Of a stretch of 64,000 nt of DNA, positions 1 through 10,380 are shown in pieces. Position numbers and translations under genes: made by a program. The notes under the pieces were generated by a model that was not told the origin of the DNA, searched no databases, and was given only the letters and a program-made list of their open reading frames with translations. The stretch is from Ardenticatenia bacterium (GTDB lineage: Bacteria > Chloroflexota > Anaerolineae > Ardenticatenales > Ardenticatenaceae): NCBI GenBank assembly GCA_030949995.1, contig JAUZRY010000079.1, positions 1 to 64,000 on the forward strand, in the 5' to 3' direction. Each line of letters begins with the position of its first letter. Positions within the stretch are counted from its first letter, which is position 1.

Positions 1-2
1 CA

Positions 3-425
3 CATTGCCGGCCTCCTACCATAAAGCAGTTGCACAACTTGGTCTTGGCCTTCGCCTTCAACGGCGTGGGCGTGCCCCTGGCCGTTACCGGCTTGGTGGC
101 GCCCGTGTGGGCCATGGTGGCCATGATCCTGAGCGTGACCGCCGTGCTCCTGAACTCCTTCGGCGGCCGTCTCATTCCCAGGCCCACGGCTCGCCAGCAG
201 AGGCCAGAGCGCATCCTGTTGGAGGTGCCCAGCCTCCGTTGCGAGGGATGTGTGCGGGCCGTGCGCCGCGCCCTTCAGGACCATCCTGCCGTGCGCGATG
301 TGGCTGTGGATTTGGAGGCCAAACGGGTCACTGTGGTTGTCGAGGGCCGGGGCTTCGACGCACAGGCGGCCAAAGCGCGCGTGATCGGCGCTGGCCACGA
401 GGTGGCTTCAATCCAACGCCTCTGA
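3..425 (+). CDS. P-type heavy-metal ATPase, C-terminal fragment with HMA domain (5' truncated)
   Basis: The reading frame is open to the left edge of the window, so the start codon and the catalytic P, N and A domains lie outside. What remains is the last pair of membrane helices (about residues 9-50, containing LAFAFNGVGVPLAV), the usual C-terminal membrane end of P1B ATPases. A roughly 70-residue ferredoxin-fold heavy-metal-associated domain follows, with the metal-binding motif RCEGCV (CxxC). The likely role is export of copper or a related soft metal across the cytoplasmic membrane. A metal-binding domain at the C-terminus is less usual than one at the N-terminus. Metal specificity cannot be read from this fragment. 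Confidence 0.8.
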   Translation, partial: HCRPPTIKQLHNLVLAFAFNGVGVPLAVTGLVAPVWAMVAMILSVTAVLLNSFGGRLIPRPTARQQRPERILLEVPSLRCEGCVRAVRRALQDHPAVRDVAVDLEAKRVTVVVEGRGFDAQAAKARVIGAGHEVASIQRL

Positions 426-538
426 CCGACGAACGCCGCCACAGAAGCGCCTCGGATCATGTGGGCACACAGGCTGCTGAAGTGGCCTGAACTTCAGCCC
501 TCATCTGGACGCTTCCCCCCGGCCATTCTCCGGACAGG

Positions 539-567
539 TGGACGCCCGGGGGGAAGTGTGGTATAAC
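539..567 (+). promoter_or_regulatory. Candidate sigma-A-type promoter for the EndoQ-UvrD gene
   Basis: TGGACG (539-544), a 17-bp spacer and TATAAC (562-567) match the -35/-10 layout, 57 bp upstream of the chosen ATG. An inverted repeat (CTTCCCCCCGG at 512-522 with CCGGGGGGAAG at 546-556) overlaps the spacer. It could be an operator or the stem of a terminator for the upstream ATPase, but it has no T-tract. Confidence 0.4.
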
Positions 568-623
568 ATGAACATCCCGCTGATCTTGACCGGTTGGAAG
601 AAGACGCCGGCCGCGAGGAGACC

Positions 624-3600
624 ATGTTCTACGCCGACTTACACGTCCACTCTCACTTTTCCCGTGCCACCAGCCGCGACTTGGACGTGTTCCACGTGGC
701 GCTCTGGGCCCTCAAAAAGGGCATTGCCCTTGTCGCCACAGGCGACATTGCCCATCCGGGCTGGCTGGCTGAGGTGGAGGCCCACTTGGAGCCGGCCGAA
801 GGAGATCTGCTCCGCCTCAAGCCCGAGGTGGAACAGGCGGTCCACGAGCGGCTACCGCCCGTGCTGCGCCGTCCCCTGCGCTTCATTCTCGGTGGGGAGA
901 TCAGCACCATTTACAAAAAAGGGGGACGCACCCGCAAGGTGCACCACGTGATTTTCCTGCCCACCTTCGAGGCTGTACGGGCCTTTCAAGAGCGTCTCGA
1001 GCGCATTGGCAACATCCGGGCCGATGGCCGCCCCATCCTAGGCCTCGACTCGCGCGATCTGCTGGAGCTCCTCTTGGAGACCGACTCCCGGGGAGTGCTC
1101 ATTCCCGCCCACATCTGGACCCCCTGGTTTGCCCTGCTCGGTTCCAAGTCCGGTTTTGACAGCGTGGAGGCGTGCTTCGACGACTTGAGTGAGCACATCT
1201 TTGCCCTTGAAACGGGCCTCTCCTCCGATCCGCCCATGAATTGGCGCGTCTCCTCCCTCGACCGCTACACCCTGGTCTCCAACTCCGATGCTCATTCCCC
1301 CCGCAAGCTGGGGCGCGAGGCCAACTGCCTCAACACCGAGCTGAGTTACGATGCCATCTTCGCCGCCATGCGAACAGGGGACCCAAACCGCTTCCGGGGC
1401 ACAGTGGAGTTCTTCCCCGAGGAGGGCAAGTACCATTACGACGGCCACCGCACGTGTGGCGTGCGCTGGAAGCCGGCCGAAACCCTGGCCCATGGGGGCC
1501 GATGTCCCGTCTGCGGGAAGCCTGTCACGGTGGGCGTGCTCCACCGGGTGGAGGAACTGGCCGACAGGCCGGAAGGGGTGCGCAAGCCCAACGCCCTGCC
1601 CTACCACAGCCTCATCCCCCTGCTAGAAGTGCTGGCCGAGCTCATGGGCGTGCGCACCCCCACCGGCAAACGGGTCGGGCGCGAATACGAGCGCCTGTTG
1701 GCTGCCTGGGGCCGGAGTTCGACATCCTGCTCGATGTGCCCTTGGAGGAGATCGCCAATGTGGCCGGCCAACGCCTGGCTGAGGGTATCGGCCGCATGAG
1801 GCGTGGGGAGGTGCTGGTCGAGCCGGGCTATGACGGTGAGTTCGGCGTGGTGCGTGTCTTCGCCGGCACAGCACCGGAGGCCGGTGGCGATCCCACTGGC
1901 GGAAAGGAGCCAAGCCGACTGCCCCTCTTTTTCCCCGCCGGGACTGAACAAGCACCCTCATCCGCCGAGCGCGCCCGGGCTCCTTCGCCGTCTTCACCCC
2001 CCGCGCCGGGCGACTACGCCGAGGAAGGCCGCCCCGACGAGACGTTCTCCCCTGTCGGGGGCCTTCTCCGCGAGCCACCTGCCGGCTTTGCCTCGATGAT
2101 CACTCGCCCGGCCGATGAGCTGTTGGCCGCCCTCAACCCCGAACAACAGGAGGCCGTGCAGACCCTAGACCGCCACCTGCTCATCGTGGCCGGCCCCGGA
2201 ACGGGCAAAACGCGCACCCTGACGGCCCGGCTGGCCTACCTTGTGCGCACCGGCCGTGCGAGGCCCGAAGAACTCCTGGCGGTTACTTTCACCAATCGGG
2301 CAGCAGACGAGATGCGCGAACGCCTGAGCACTTGGCTGGGCGCCGAAGTGGCCCGTCCCATTACAGTCGCCACCTTTCACGCCTTTGCCGCCGACGTGCT
2401 CCGGGCACACGCATCCCGCTTGGAGTTGCCGGCCAACTTCGTGATCGCCACAGACGAAGATGCCCTGGCGGTGCTGCGCGCTGTGGCCCCCGAGCTCTCC
2501 GCCCGAGCACAACAGGAGGTGTACGAGCGCATCCAAGTGGCCAAGCGCAACCTGACGGCACCCACCCGCGAGGACGACCACGCAGCCCTCTGGAACGCCT
2601 ATCACGCTGCCCTGCGGGCGGCCGGCGCGGTGGATTATGCCGACCTGCTCCTCTTGGCCGTGCGCCTCTTGGAACAGGACGCCGAGGTGTGCGCTGATCT
2701 CCACAACCGTTACCGCTGGCTGGCGGTGGACGAGTACCAGGATGTGAACGCCGTCCAATACCGCCTCCTTCGGCTGTTGGCGGCTGGTGGGGCCAATGTC
2801 TGTGCTATCGGCGATCCTGACCAAGCGATCTACGGCTTCCGTGGGGCCGACAGCCGGTACTTCCTCTCGTTCACCGACGATTTTCGGCCCGCGCGCGTGG
2901 TCCGACTGCGCCGCAACTACCGTTCCGTCCACGCCATTCTCCGCGCTGCCCAAGATGTGCTGCGCGGCACGGCCTCTGCCGCCCCCCACGAGCTGCTGGC
3001 CACCTTTGCCGAGAAGGTGCACATTGAGGTCTTCACCGCGCCCACCGACCGGGCCGAGGCCGAGTACGTCGTCCACCAAATCGAACGACTGGTAGGGGGA
3101 ACCAGTTACTTTTCCCTGGACTCCGGCCGGGTGGAGGGCACTGAAGAGGCGCCCTTTGCCTTCGGCGACATGGCCGTGCTCTACCGTACCCGGGCCCAAG
3201 CCCGCCCCTTGGCAGAGGCCTTGGACCGGGCCGGCATTCCCTATCAAGTCCCCGCCGAACGCTCAGCGGCCATGTCGGGAACGGCGCGCGTGGCCCTGGC
3301 ATTGGGATGGCTGGTGATGAACCCGCGTGCTCTCTTCTGCTGGGAGAGCGTGTTGCGCCACCTGCGCCTGGACAACGTGCGCTCGGCTGTCCGTCAGGCG
3401 CTCACCAGGCCAGAACCTCAGGCAACGCCTCGTCCGTTGACCGCCTCAGCGCTTTTGGCCCAAGCGGTGGATGAAGCCCGGCCACGTGGTCCGGCCGCTG
3501 AACGGGCCGCCGCGCTCGCTGAAGCCCTCCGGGCCGCCGAGACATGTGGCCGGGAGGAGTGGCTGGCCGCTTGGGAGGTGCTGCTCGCATGTCTCGACTC

Positions 3601-4072
3601 CGACAGCCCCGACGAGACGCTGGCGTGGCTGCGGGCCTGCGCGCGGGATGTGGCCGCCCGAGGACGTTGCTGGCGTGACATGTTAGTCACCGTAGCCCTC
3701 TCCGGCGAGGCCGACCTCTACGACCCGAGGGCCGACCGGGTGACATTGCTCACGCTCCACGCCGCGAAGGGGCTTGAGTTCCCCGTGGTCTTCATCGTGG
3801 GCGTGGAAGATGGGCTGCTGCCCCTTCGCCGCCGAGGCGAGCCGGTCAACGAGGCCGAAGAACGGCGCCTGTTCTACGTGGGAATCACCCGTGCAGGACG
3901 GCGCCTCTTCCTCTGTCGAGCCAGACGCCGCCTGTTGTACGGGGAGCAGCTTCACTTGCCCCCATCCCCCTTTGTGGAAGATATTCGGGAAGCCCTCAAA
4001 GTCGTGCGCGAAGGCGAATATCGACGGAGAGTGCGCCGGGAGCAGGCCGGTACTCAGCTTCGCCTGTTCTGA
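624..4072 (+). CDS. Endonuclease Q (PHP)-UvrD/Rep helicase fusion, broken by one frameshift
   Basis: A predicted 1,149-residue DNA-repair protein. Residues 1-~415 match Endonuclease Q: a PHP metal site starts at D5-L-H-V-H, followed by GDIAHPGW, KVHHVIFLP, SNSDAHSP and a four-Cys zinc motif (TCG..CPVC). From about residue 490 comes an SF1A helicase with AGPGTGKT (Walker A), DEYQD (Walker B), GDPDQAIYGFRG, NYRS and FYVGITRA. Known EndoQ enzymes nick 5' of deaminated bases, and the helicase could unwind from the nick. The frame changes at the G4 run 1708-1711; five Gs join the two parts seamlessly (AAWG/PEFDILL), so an indel error is likely. The protein ends in QLRLF, a sliding-clamp-binding-like pentapeptide. 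Start chosen at ATG 624 after GAGGAG; TTG 594 is an alternative. Confidence 0.85.
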
Positions 4073-4101
4073 GGACTTGGTTGGCGCTTTGGTGTGGGAA
4101 A

Positions 4102-4119
4102 TCTAATGCCTTTCTAATA
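4102..4119 (+). promoter_or_regulatory. Phased TCTARYR direct repeat upstream of the dnaJ-like gene
   Basis: Two 7-bp units, TCTAATG (4102-4108) and TCTAATA (4113-4119), are separated by 4 bp and so start 11 bp apart. The same arrangement occurs ahead of dnaK and ahead of the sigma-factor gene. A possible TACACT -10 box follows at 4129-4134. The spacing resembles sites of OmpR/PhoB-type winged-helix regulators; the binding protein is unknown. Confidence 0.5.
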
Positions 4120-4236
4120 CGAGGCGTCTACACTGGTTGACAGCTCTGTGGGGGCATAGGGCTCCTGGATTCCCTGTGATCGACTGCCTCACGGGTTCAC
4201 GAACGGTGTACAACTCCACCAACGTGGTGAGCGACG

Positions 4237-5193
4237 ATGGAATACAAGGACTATTACAAAATTCTGGGTGTCTCCAAGGACGCGACACAGGAGGAAATCA
4301 AGCGAGCTTACCGTAGGCTGGCCAGAAAATACCACCCTGACGTGAACCCCGGCGACAAGTCAGCCGAGGAAAAGTTCAAGGAAATCAACGAGGCGTACGA
4401 AGTCCTGGGGGACCCGGAGAAGCGCAAGAAGTACGACGCCTTGGGCGCCGACTGGCGACGGTGGCAACAGGCTGGCGCGCCGGGTGATTTCGACTGGAGC
4501 CGGTGGACTGCCGGCGCCGGCGCTCCGGGGGGAGTCGAGTTTCGCTGGACAACAGTGGAGGACTTGGAGGACCTCTTCGGAGGTGGCTCTCCGTTCTCTG
4601 ACTTCTTCGAGCAGATTTTTGGCAATGTGGGCCGAGGAGGCACCGGCTGGCGCGCAGCTTCCAGAAAGGGGCGCGATCTGGAGGTGCCCGTCGAACTCAC
4701 GTTGGAAGAGGCGTATCACGGCACACGTCGCCTCATCGACTTAGGGGATGGACGGCGCATTGAGGCCACGATTCCCCGGGGCGTGCGGGAGGGCGCCAAG
4801 GTCCGGTTGGCCGGGCAAGGCGCTCCAGGCGTGGCCGGCGGGCCGCCAGGGGACCTCTACTTGCTTGTGCACCTGAAGCCTCACCCGGAGTGGCGCCGTG
4901 AGGGGGACGATCTCCACGCCGACGTGCCCGTAGACATCTTCACAGCCGTGGCCGGCGGAGAAGTGCCCGTGCGCACGCCCGGCGGCACGGTGATGTTGCG
5001 CATCCCCCCGCGCACGCAGAACGGCCGCACTTTCCGCTTGCGGGGCAAGGGAATGCCCAACATGAAGAACCCAAGCCAGTACGGCGACTTCTACGCTCAC
5101 GTCAAGCTGGTCCTGCCCCCCGACCTGACTGACGAGGAAGTGCATGCCGTCCGGGAGCTGGCCCGCCGACGGCAAGCCGTGCAGGTGCCGTAA
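4237..5193 (+). CDS. DnaJ/CbpA-type co-chaperone (Hsp40, no zinc finger)
   Basis: A 318-residue J-protein that would stimulate DnaK ATPase and deliver unfolded clients. An N-terminal J domain (about residues 4-70) carries the essential HPD motif at 33-35. A Gly/Phe-rich linker containing [13 protein letters not shown] follows, then two beta-sandwich client-binding domains (about 145-300). The four CxxCxGxG repeats of type-I DnaJ are absent, so this is a type-II protein of the CbpA/DnaJ2 class. It lies 167 bp upstream of dnaK and has its own intergenic region with the TCTARYR repeats. Confidence in the class is high; choosing between the names dnaJ and cbpA is not possible from one locus. Confidence 0.93.
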   Translation: MEYKDYYKILGVSKDATQEEIKRAYRRLARKYHPDVNPGDKSAEEKFKEINEAYEVLGDPEKRKKYDALGADWRRWQQAGAPGDFDWSRWTAGAGAPGGVEFRWTTVEDLEDLFGGGSPFSDFFEQIFGNVGRGGTGWRAASRKGRDLEVPVELTLEEAYHGTRRLIDLGDGRRIEATIPRGVREGAKVRLAGQGAPGVAGGPPGDLYLLVHLKPHPEWRREGDDLHADVPVDIFTAVAGGEVPVRTPGGTVMLRIPPRTQNGRTFRLRGKGMPNMKNPSQYGDFYAHVKLVLPPDLTDEEVHAVRELARRRQAVQVP

Positions 5194-5207
5194 GGCCTGT
5201 GTGGGAC

Positions 5208-5262
5208 TCTAACAGTTCTCTAGCACCCTGTTAGCGCTGTTCCAATGGGACAGCGGTATAAG
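5208..5262 (+). promoter_or_regulatory. Triple phased TCTARYR-type repeat plus -10 box upstream of dnaK
   Basis: TCTAACA (5208-5214), TCTAGCA (5219-5225) and a degenerate GTTAGCG (5230-5236) start exactly 11 bp apart. TATAAG (5257-5262) is a plausible -10 element with no good -35 at the expected position, so the repeats sit where an activator replacing the -35 contact would bind. A complete CIRCE (HrcA) element was not found. Confidence 0.5.
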
Positions 5263-5360
5263 CGAAGACGAGTTGTTCTCCGGCTCCTCCACGCAAAGAG
5301 CTCCTGACACCGGAGCCGGGACCGGAGCTGAAAACTACCAAACAAGCGAGGTGATTGGCC

Positions 5361-7262
<1,902 letters not shown>

Positions 7263-7284
7263 GCCTGTCCGGTCGCTTACGTGA

Positions 7285-7325
7285 GGGGGAGCATCGTTCA
7301 CGGGGTGCTCCCCCTTTGTGTTTTC
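7285..7325 (+). terminator. Intrinsic terminator after dnaK
   Basis: A stem of AGGGGGAGCA pairing with TGCTCCCCCT, a loop of about 12 nt, then a T-rich tract (TTTGTGTTTT). It separates dnaK from the sigma/anti-sigma operon. Confidence 0.85.
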
Positions 7326-7373
7326 GCCGTTCTATGTCAAAATTGAACAAAATCGTTGTTGTATAAGCCTTCA

Positions 7374-7413
7374 TCTAACAACTTTCTAGCATGATCGCAA
7401 CGGCTGTCTAGTG
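7374..7413 (+). promoter_or_regulatory. Phased TCTARYR repeats upstream of the sigma-factor gene
   Basis: TCTAACA (7374-7380), TCTAGCA (7385-7391) and TCTAGTG (7407-7413) start 11 and then 22 bp apart, so all share the same helical face. The first two units are identical to those upstream of dnaK. No convincing -35/-10 pair was found between here and the start codon at 7480. A TATAAG lies just upstream, at 7362-7367. Confidence 0.5.
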
Positions 7414-7479
7414 TTGATCCGATTTGATTGGTGAAGAGGAGTGGGGATCCACCCTACAGGTATGCTTTTGGAGGCTACA

Positions 7480-8115
7480 ATGGGACCTCGAAGAGAAGAA
7501 CGCAAGCGGTTCCGCCGCTTCATCGAAGACTACTTGGACGAACTTTACGCCTACGCGGACCGCGAGCTCGATTATCTCGTTGCTCTTGGGGTCTTGCCGG
7601 AAGGCGCTCTTAGCCCCCAAGACGTGGTGGACCAAGCCGTGTTGGAGGCGTGGGAGCGGTGGCACGAAAGGCCCCTTCACCTTTCCGGGCGCACGTGGCT
7701 CTACGGCGCTGTGCGGCGGGCGCTGGCCAAGTTAGCCCGCCAATACGCCCGCGAACCGGAGCACATAGTGTCTCTGGAGGCTGTTGTGCCCGACTCAGAT
7801 GTGGATGAGCAGTTCTGGGTGTATTGGGAACCCGACCAAGTCGAAACTTGGGAGGATGTGGTGGCGTCAGAAGTGCCTGCGGCTGAAGAAGTCGTCCTGA
7901 ACGACATGGAGATCGCTCTCCTCGAGGAGACGCTGAAACAGCTTTCGCCCTTTCAGCGCGAGGCGTTTCAGCTCTACTTGGTCCACGATCTGCCGCTTCT
8001 CGAAGTTGCACGGCTATTACACGCTTCGCCTCAGGCTGTGCGCAAGGCGGCCGAGGAGGCACGCCTGCGCCTCCACCACGCACTTCAAACCTTTCGACAG
8101 GGAGGTGCATCGTGA
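7480..8115 (+). CDS. ECF-like RNA polymerase sigma factor
   Basis: A 211-residue protein with the two-domain layout of ECF sigma factors. A region-2-like helical segment (about residues 15-90) includes SPQDVVDQAVLEAWERW and RTWLYGAVRRAL. An acidic linker (about 100-140) follows. A region-4 helix-turn-helix (about 150-205) includes LSPFQREAFQLYLVHDLPLLEVARLL. ATG 7480 has GGAGG at 7470-7474; an upstream in-frame GTG at 7441 lacks a site this good. The stop overlaps the start of the anti-sigma gene by 4 bp, the usual sigma/anti-sigma coupling. Region 2 is divergent, so the promoter specificity and the exact ECF group are unknown. Confidence 0.75.
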   Translation: MGPRREERKRFRRFIEDYLDELYAYADRELDYLVALGVLPEGALSPQDVVDQAVLEAWERWHERPLHLSGRTWLYGAVRRALAKLARQYAREPEHIVSLEAVVPDSDVDEQFWVYWEPDQVETWEDVVASEVPAAEEVVLNDMEIALLEETLKQLSPFQREAFQLYLVHDLPLLEVARLLHASPQAVRKAAEEARLRLHHALQTFRQGGAS

Positions 8116-9488
8116 ACCCTCTGTGCAAACAAGTGCGAGCATGGTTGGTTATGGAGCCGTCTGAACTGACAGACGCACAACAGCAGCAGATCACGGCACA
8201 CTTAACCACCTGTGCTGCATGTCGCCGTTACTTGAACGAGTTACGCCAGATCCCGGCGGCCTTGGCCGCGGCCGGCCGCAAGCGGCACAACCAAGAGGCC
8301 CGTCAGCGGCTGCTCGAACGCCTGGAGGCCGTCGAGGGGGTGCGCCACTACGATCTGCTGAGCCCCGAAGTCATCCGGTGGCTGGCTTCCCTGCGGAGCC
8401 CTGATGCCCCGGTGGTGAGCCTCTACCTGGACATCTCGCCCCGGCGGGTCAACGAGGCGCCCGTCCACGTGCGCGTGAGGCGTCTCATCGATGAGGCCCG
8501 ACAACAGATGGGCAATGAGGTGGACGCGCGGCTGCTTGAACAGGCGCTGGCCTCGGTGGAGCATTTCTTCCAAGGAGGTGGCGACGAGGGCGCCCGCATG
8601 GGACAGGGCTTGGCCCTCTTCAGCGCACCGGCCATCGACCTGTGGCGCCTCTATCGCCTGCCCGTGCCGGTACGCGATCGCCTGGTGATCGGCGACCGCC
8701 CCGAGGTGCGCCCACTGGTGCGCCTGGCCGAGGAGTTCGAGCCAATGGGCATCATCTTCGTGGACCGTGTGCACGGGCGTCTTTTCCGTTTCTTCATGGG
8801 CGAGATTGAGGAGTGGGCCGAACAGCGCAGTACAGACGTGCCCGGCTGGCACAAGCAGGGAGGATGGTCGCAGGCCCGTTACCAGCGCCACATTGAAGCT
8901 CACATCGAGCAGCACTTCAAGCGGGTGGCCGAGGACGCGCGGGCTTTCTTCTCCGAGAACCCCATCACTCGCCTCGTGTTGGCCGGTCACCCGGAGAACA
9001 CCAAGTGGTTTGAGCGCTTCTTGCCACCCGAGCTACACCAGAAGGTGGTGGCCCACGAGCCTTTGGAACACACAGCCAGCCTCCATGACGTGCTCGAGCT
9101 GGCCAAGAACGTGGAACAGGAGGTCGAACGCCAAGTCGAGGCCGAGCGCCTGGAGTCCCTCTTCAACGCCCTGCCTCAGGGCAAGGGGGTGACGGGGCTT
9201 GGCAACACGCTGCGCGCGCTGGCCGAACAGCGTGTGAGGCTGCTGCTCGTGGCCGAAGGCGTTCAGGCTCCGGGGGCTGAGTGCCCCAATTGCGGCTGGC
9301 TGACTGATGAGGCTTCTGCCGAGGCGTGTGCACTCTGTGGTGCCACCATGGTGCGCGCCGACGACGTGGTCGAGTTGGCCATTGAGCGGGCCGTTCAGCA
9401 GGCCGATGACATTGACGTGATCCGCGGTGAGGGACGTGATCGCCTGGTGCGCGAGGCCAGGGGCATTGGCGCCCTGCTGCGCTACTGA
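8112..9488 (+). CDS. Zinc-finger anti-sigma factor fused to an eRF1/Vms1-like (baeRF) domain and a C-terminal zinc ribbon
   Basis: A 458-residue soluble protein translationally coupled to the sigma gene (GTGA overlap). Residues 1-~45 form a zf-HC2/ZAS anti-sigma module: C5, then H30-x3-C34-x2-C37. The central part (about 60-350) resembles the bacterial eRF1-like family. Its loop GGWSQARYQR (G250, G251, Q254) is comparable with the catalytic GGQ or GxxQ loop of eRF1 and Vms1-type peptidyl-tRNA hydrolases. A zinc ribbon (C391, C394, C406, C409) lies near the C-terminus. There is no membrane segment, so any signal sensed is cytoplasmic. The inferred role is to hold the sigma factor until the ribosome- or tRNA-related domain senses stalled translation. 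Catalytic activity is not proven. Confidence 0.72.
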   Translation: MNPLCKQVRAWLVMEPSELTDAQQQQITAHLTTCAACRRYLNELRQIPAALAAAGRKRHNQEARQRLLERLEAVEGVRHYDLLSPEVIRWLASLRSPDAPVVSLYLDISPRRVNEAPVHVRVRRLIDEARQQMGNEVDARLLEQALASVEHFFQGGGDEGARMGQGLALFSAPAIDLWRLYRLPVPVRDRLVIGDRPEVRPLVRLAEEFEPMGIIFVDRVHGRLFRFFMGEIEEWAEQRSTDVPGWHKQGGWSQARYQRHIEAHIEQHFKRVAEDARAFFSENPITRLVLAGHPENTKWFERFLPPELHQKVVAHEPLEHTASLHDVLELAKNVEQEVERQVEAERLESLFNALPQGKGVTGLGNTLRALAEQRVRLLLVAEGVQAPGAECPNCGWLTDEASAEACALCGATMVRADDVVELAIERAVQQADDIDVIRGEGRDRLVREARGIGALLRY

Positions 9489-9566
9489 GCCGACCGTTGG
9501 CCCCCCGGCGGTACGAACCACATGACTGGAACAGCGGTGTGAGAAGAAGCTCAGGAGGAAAAGACA

Positions 9567-10079
9567 ATGAGCGTGAGCGTAGGACAACCGGTGCCTGATT
9601 TCACCCTGCCCGATCTGGACGGCAAGGAACATCGGCTCGCCGAGCACCGGGGACACATCGTGGTGCTCGTCTTCTGGGCGGCCACATGTGATGTCACCCA
9701 GCGGTACACGGCGTATCTCAACGGGTTTTATGAGGCGTACAAGCCCAAAGGTGTTGTCGTGCTGGGGGTCGACGCCCATGCGTGGGACACCCCCGAGCGC
9801 ATTCGGTGGGCCCTTGAGGAGCACCGCATCCAGTTCCCCATGTTACGCGATGCTGACGGTCGCGTGGCCGACCTGTTCGGCGTTACCGTGACGCCCACTG
9901 TCTGTGTGATCGACCGCGAAGGCCACCTGCGCTACTGGGGCGCCATTGATGACCGTTCTGCGGAGAAACCCTGGCCCAACGTGGTTTACCTGGAGAACGC
10001 TGTGGACGCTCTCCTGCTGGGCAACGACGTGGATGATCCCCGCAACGAGCCGTGGGGATGTCCCATTGAGCGGGCGTGA
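9567..10079 (+). CDS. Peroxiredoxin/TlpA-like redoxin
   Basis: A 170-residue thioredoxin-fold protein of the AhpC/TSA-Redoxin superfamily: PVPDFTLPDLDGKEH strand, VVLVFWAATCDVTQRY active-site region, VTVTPTVCVID with the cis-proline. The active site has one cysteine (TCDVT) and no CxxC, as in peroxiredoxins and some bacterial redoxins. Further cysteines are in PTVCVID and near the C-terminus (WGCPIE). No signal peptide is visible, so it is probably cytoplasmic. AGGAGGAAA precedes the ATG, and a strong terminator follows. A thiol-peroxidase or reductase role is inferred; the substrate is unknown. Confidence 0.75.
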   Translation: MSVSVGQPVPDFTLPDLDGKEHRLAEHRGHIVVLVFWAATCDVTQRYTAYLNGFYEAYKPKGVVVLGVDAHAWDTPERIRWALEEHRIQFPMLRDADGRVADLFGVTVTPTVCVIDREGHLRYWGAIDDRSAEKPWPNVVYLENAVDALLLGNDVDDPRNEPWGCPIERA

Positions 10080-10103
10080 TGGGGCCATGTGTCCGCGGTT
10101 AAT

Positions 10104-10145
10104 GCCCCCTGGCCGTCCCTTCTGGCGGCGCCGGGGGGCTTTTTA
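10104..10145 (+). terminator. Intrinsic terminator after the redoxin gene
   Basis: GCCCCCTGGC pairs with the GC-rich arm ending in CCGGGGGGC, followed by TTTTTAT. It lies between two convergent genes. Confidence 0.8.
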
Positions 10146-10178
10146 TCATTCACCCGCACGGGGTGAGGTGTCTCCCTT

Positions 10179-10349
10179 TCAACAACCGGGCTCGCCGTAG
10201 TTTCCACAGCAATCGGAGCGCGTGCGCAGCTTGATCCAGTTGTTGCGCAGCACGAGGCGCACTTTGCGGTGCCACGGCATGGGTTGGCGCAAGTTTGCCA
10301 CGACGGCCCGGATGTTGGGGCGTTCGTCCGCAGGATGCTTGTCACACAT
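10179..10349 (-). CDS. Small Cys-rich protein of 56 residues, unknown function
   Basis: A short gene reading MCDKHPADERPN at its N-terminus and ending in SDCCGNYGEPGC. It is preceded by a perfect AGGAGG eight bases from the ATG and starts 31 bp after the metallopeptidase stop, so it is probably the last gene of the deoC-peptidase operon. The middle is strongly basic (WHRKVRLVLRNNWIKLRTR), and the tail holds a CC pair and a final Cys that could bind metal. I recognise no characterised family. The ribosome-binding site and position make it a real gene rather than a chance ORF. Confidence 0.7.
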   Translation of the reverse strand: MCDKHPADERPNIRAVVANLRQPMPWHRKVRLVLRNNWIKLRTRSDCCGNYGEPGC

Positions 10350-10380
10350 GGTGTCCTCCTGCTTGGGCGTATGATGGTGC

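Noticed and set aside
1700..1720. Programmed -1 ribosomal frameshift joining EndoQ and helicase parts
   Set aside because: No canonical X XXY YYZ slippery heptamer or clear stimulatory structure. The same kind of homopolymer break occurs in ten unrelated genes of the window.
5219..5250. CIRCE (HrcA) operator upstream of dnaK
   Set aside because: CTAGCACCC resembles one half-site (TTAGCACTC), but no matching GAGTGCTAA follows after nine bases. The direct-repeat reading fits all three loci better.
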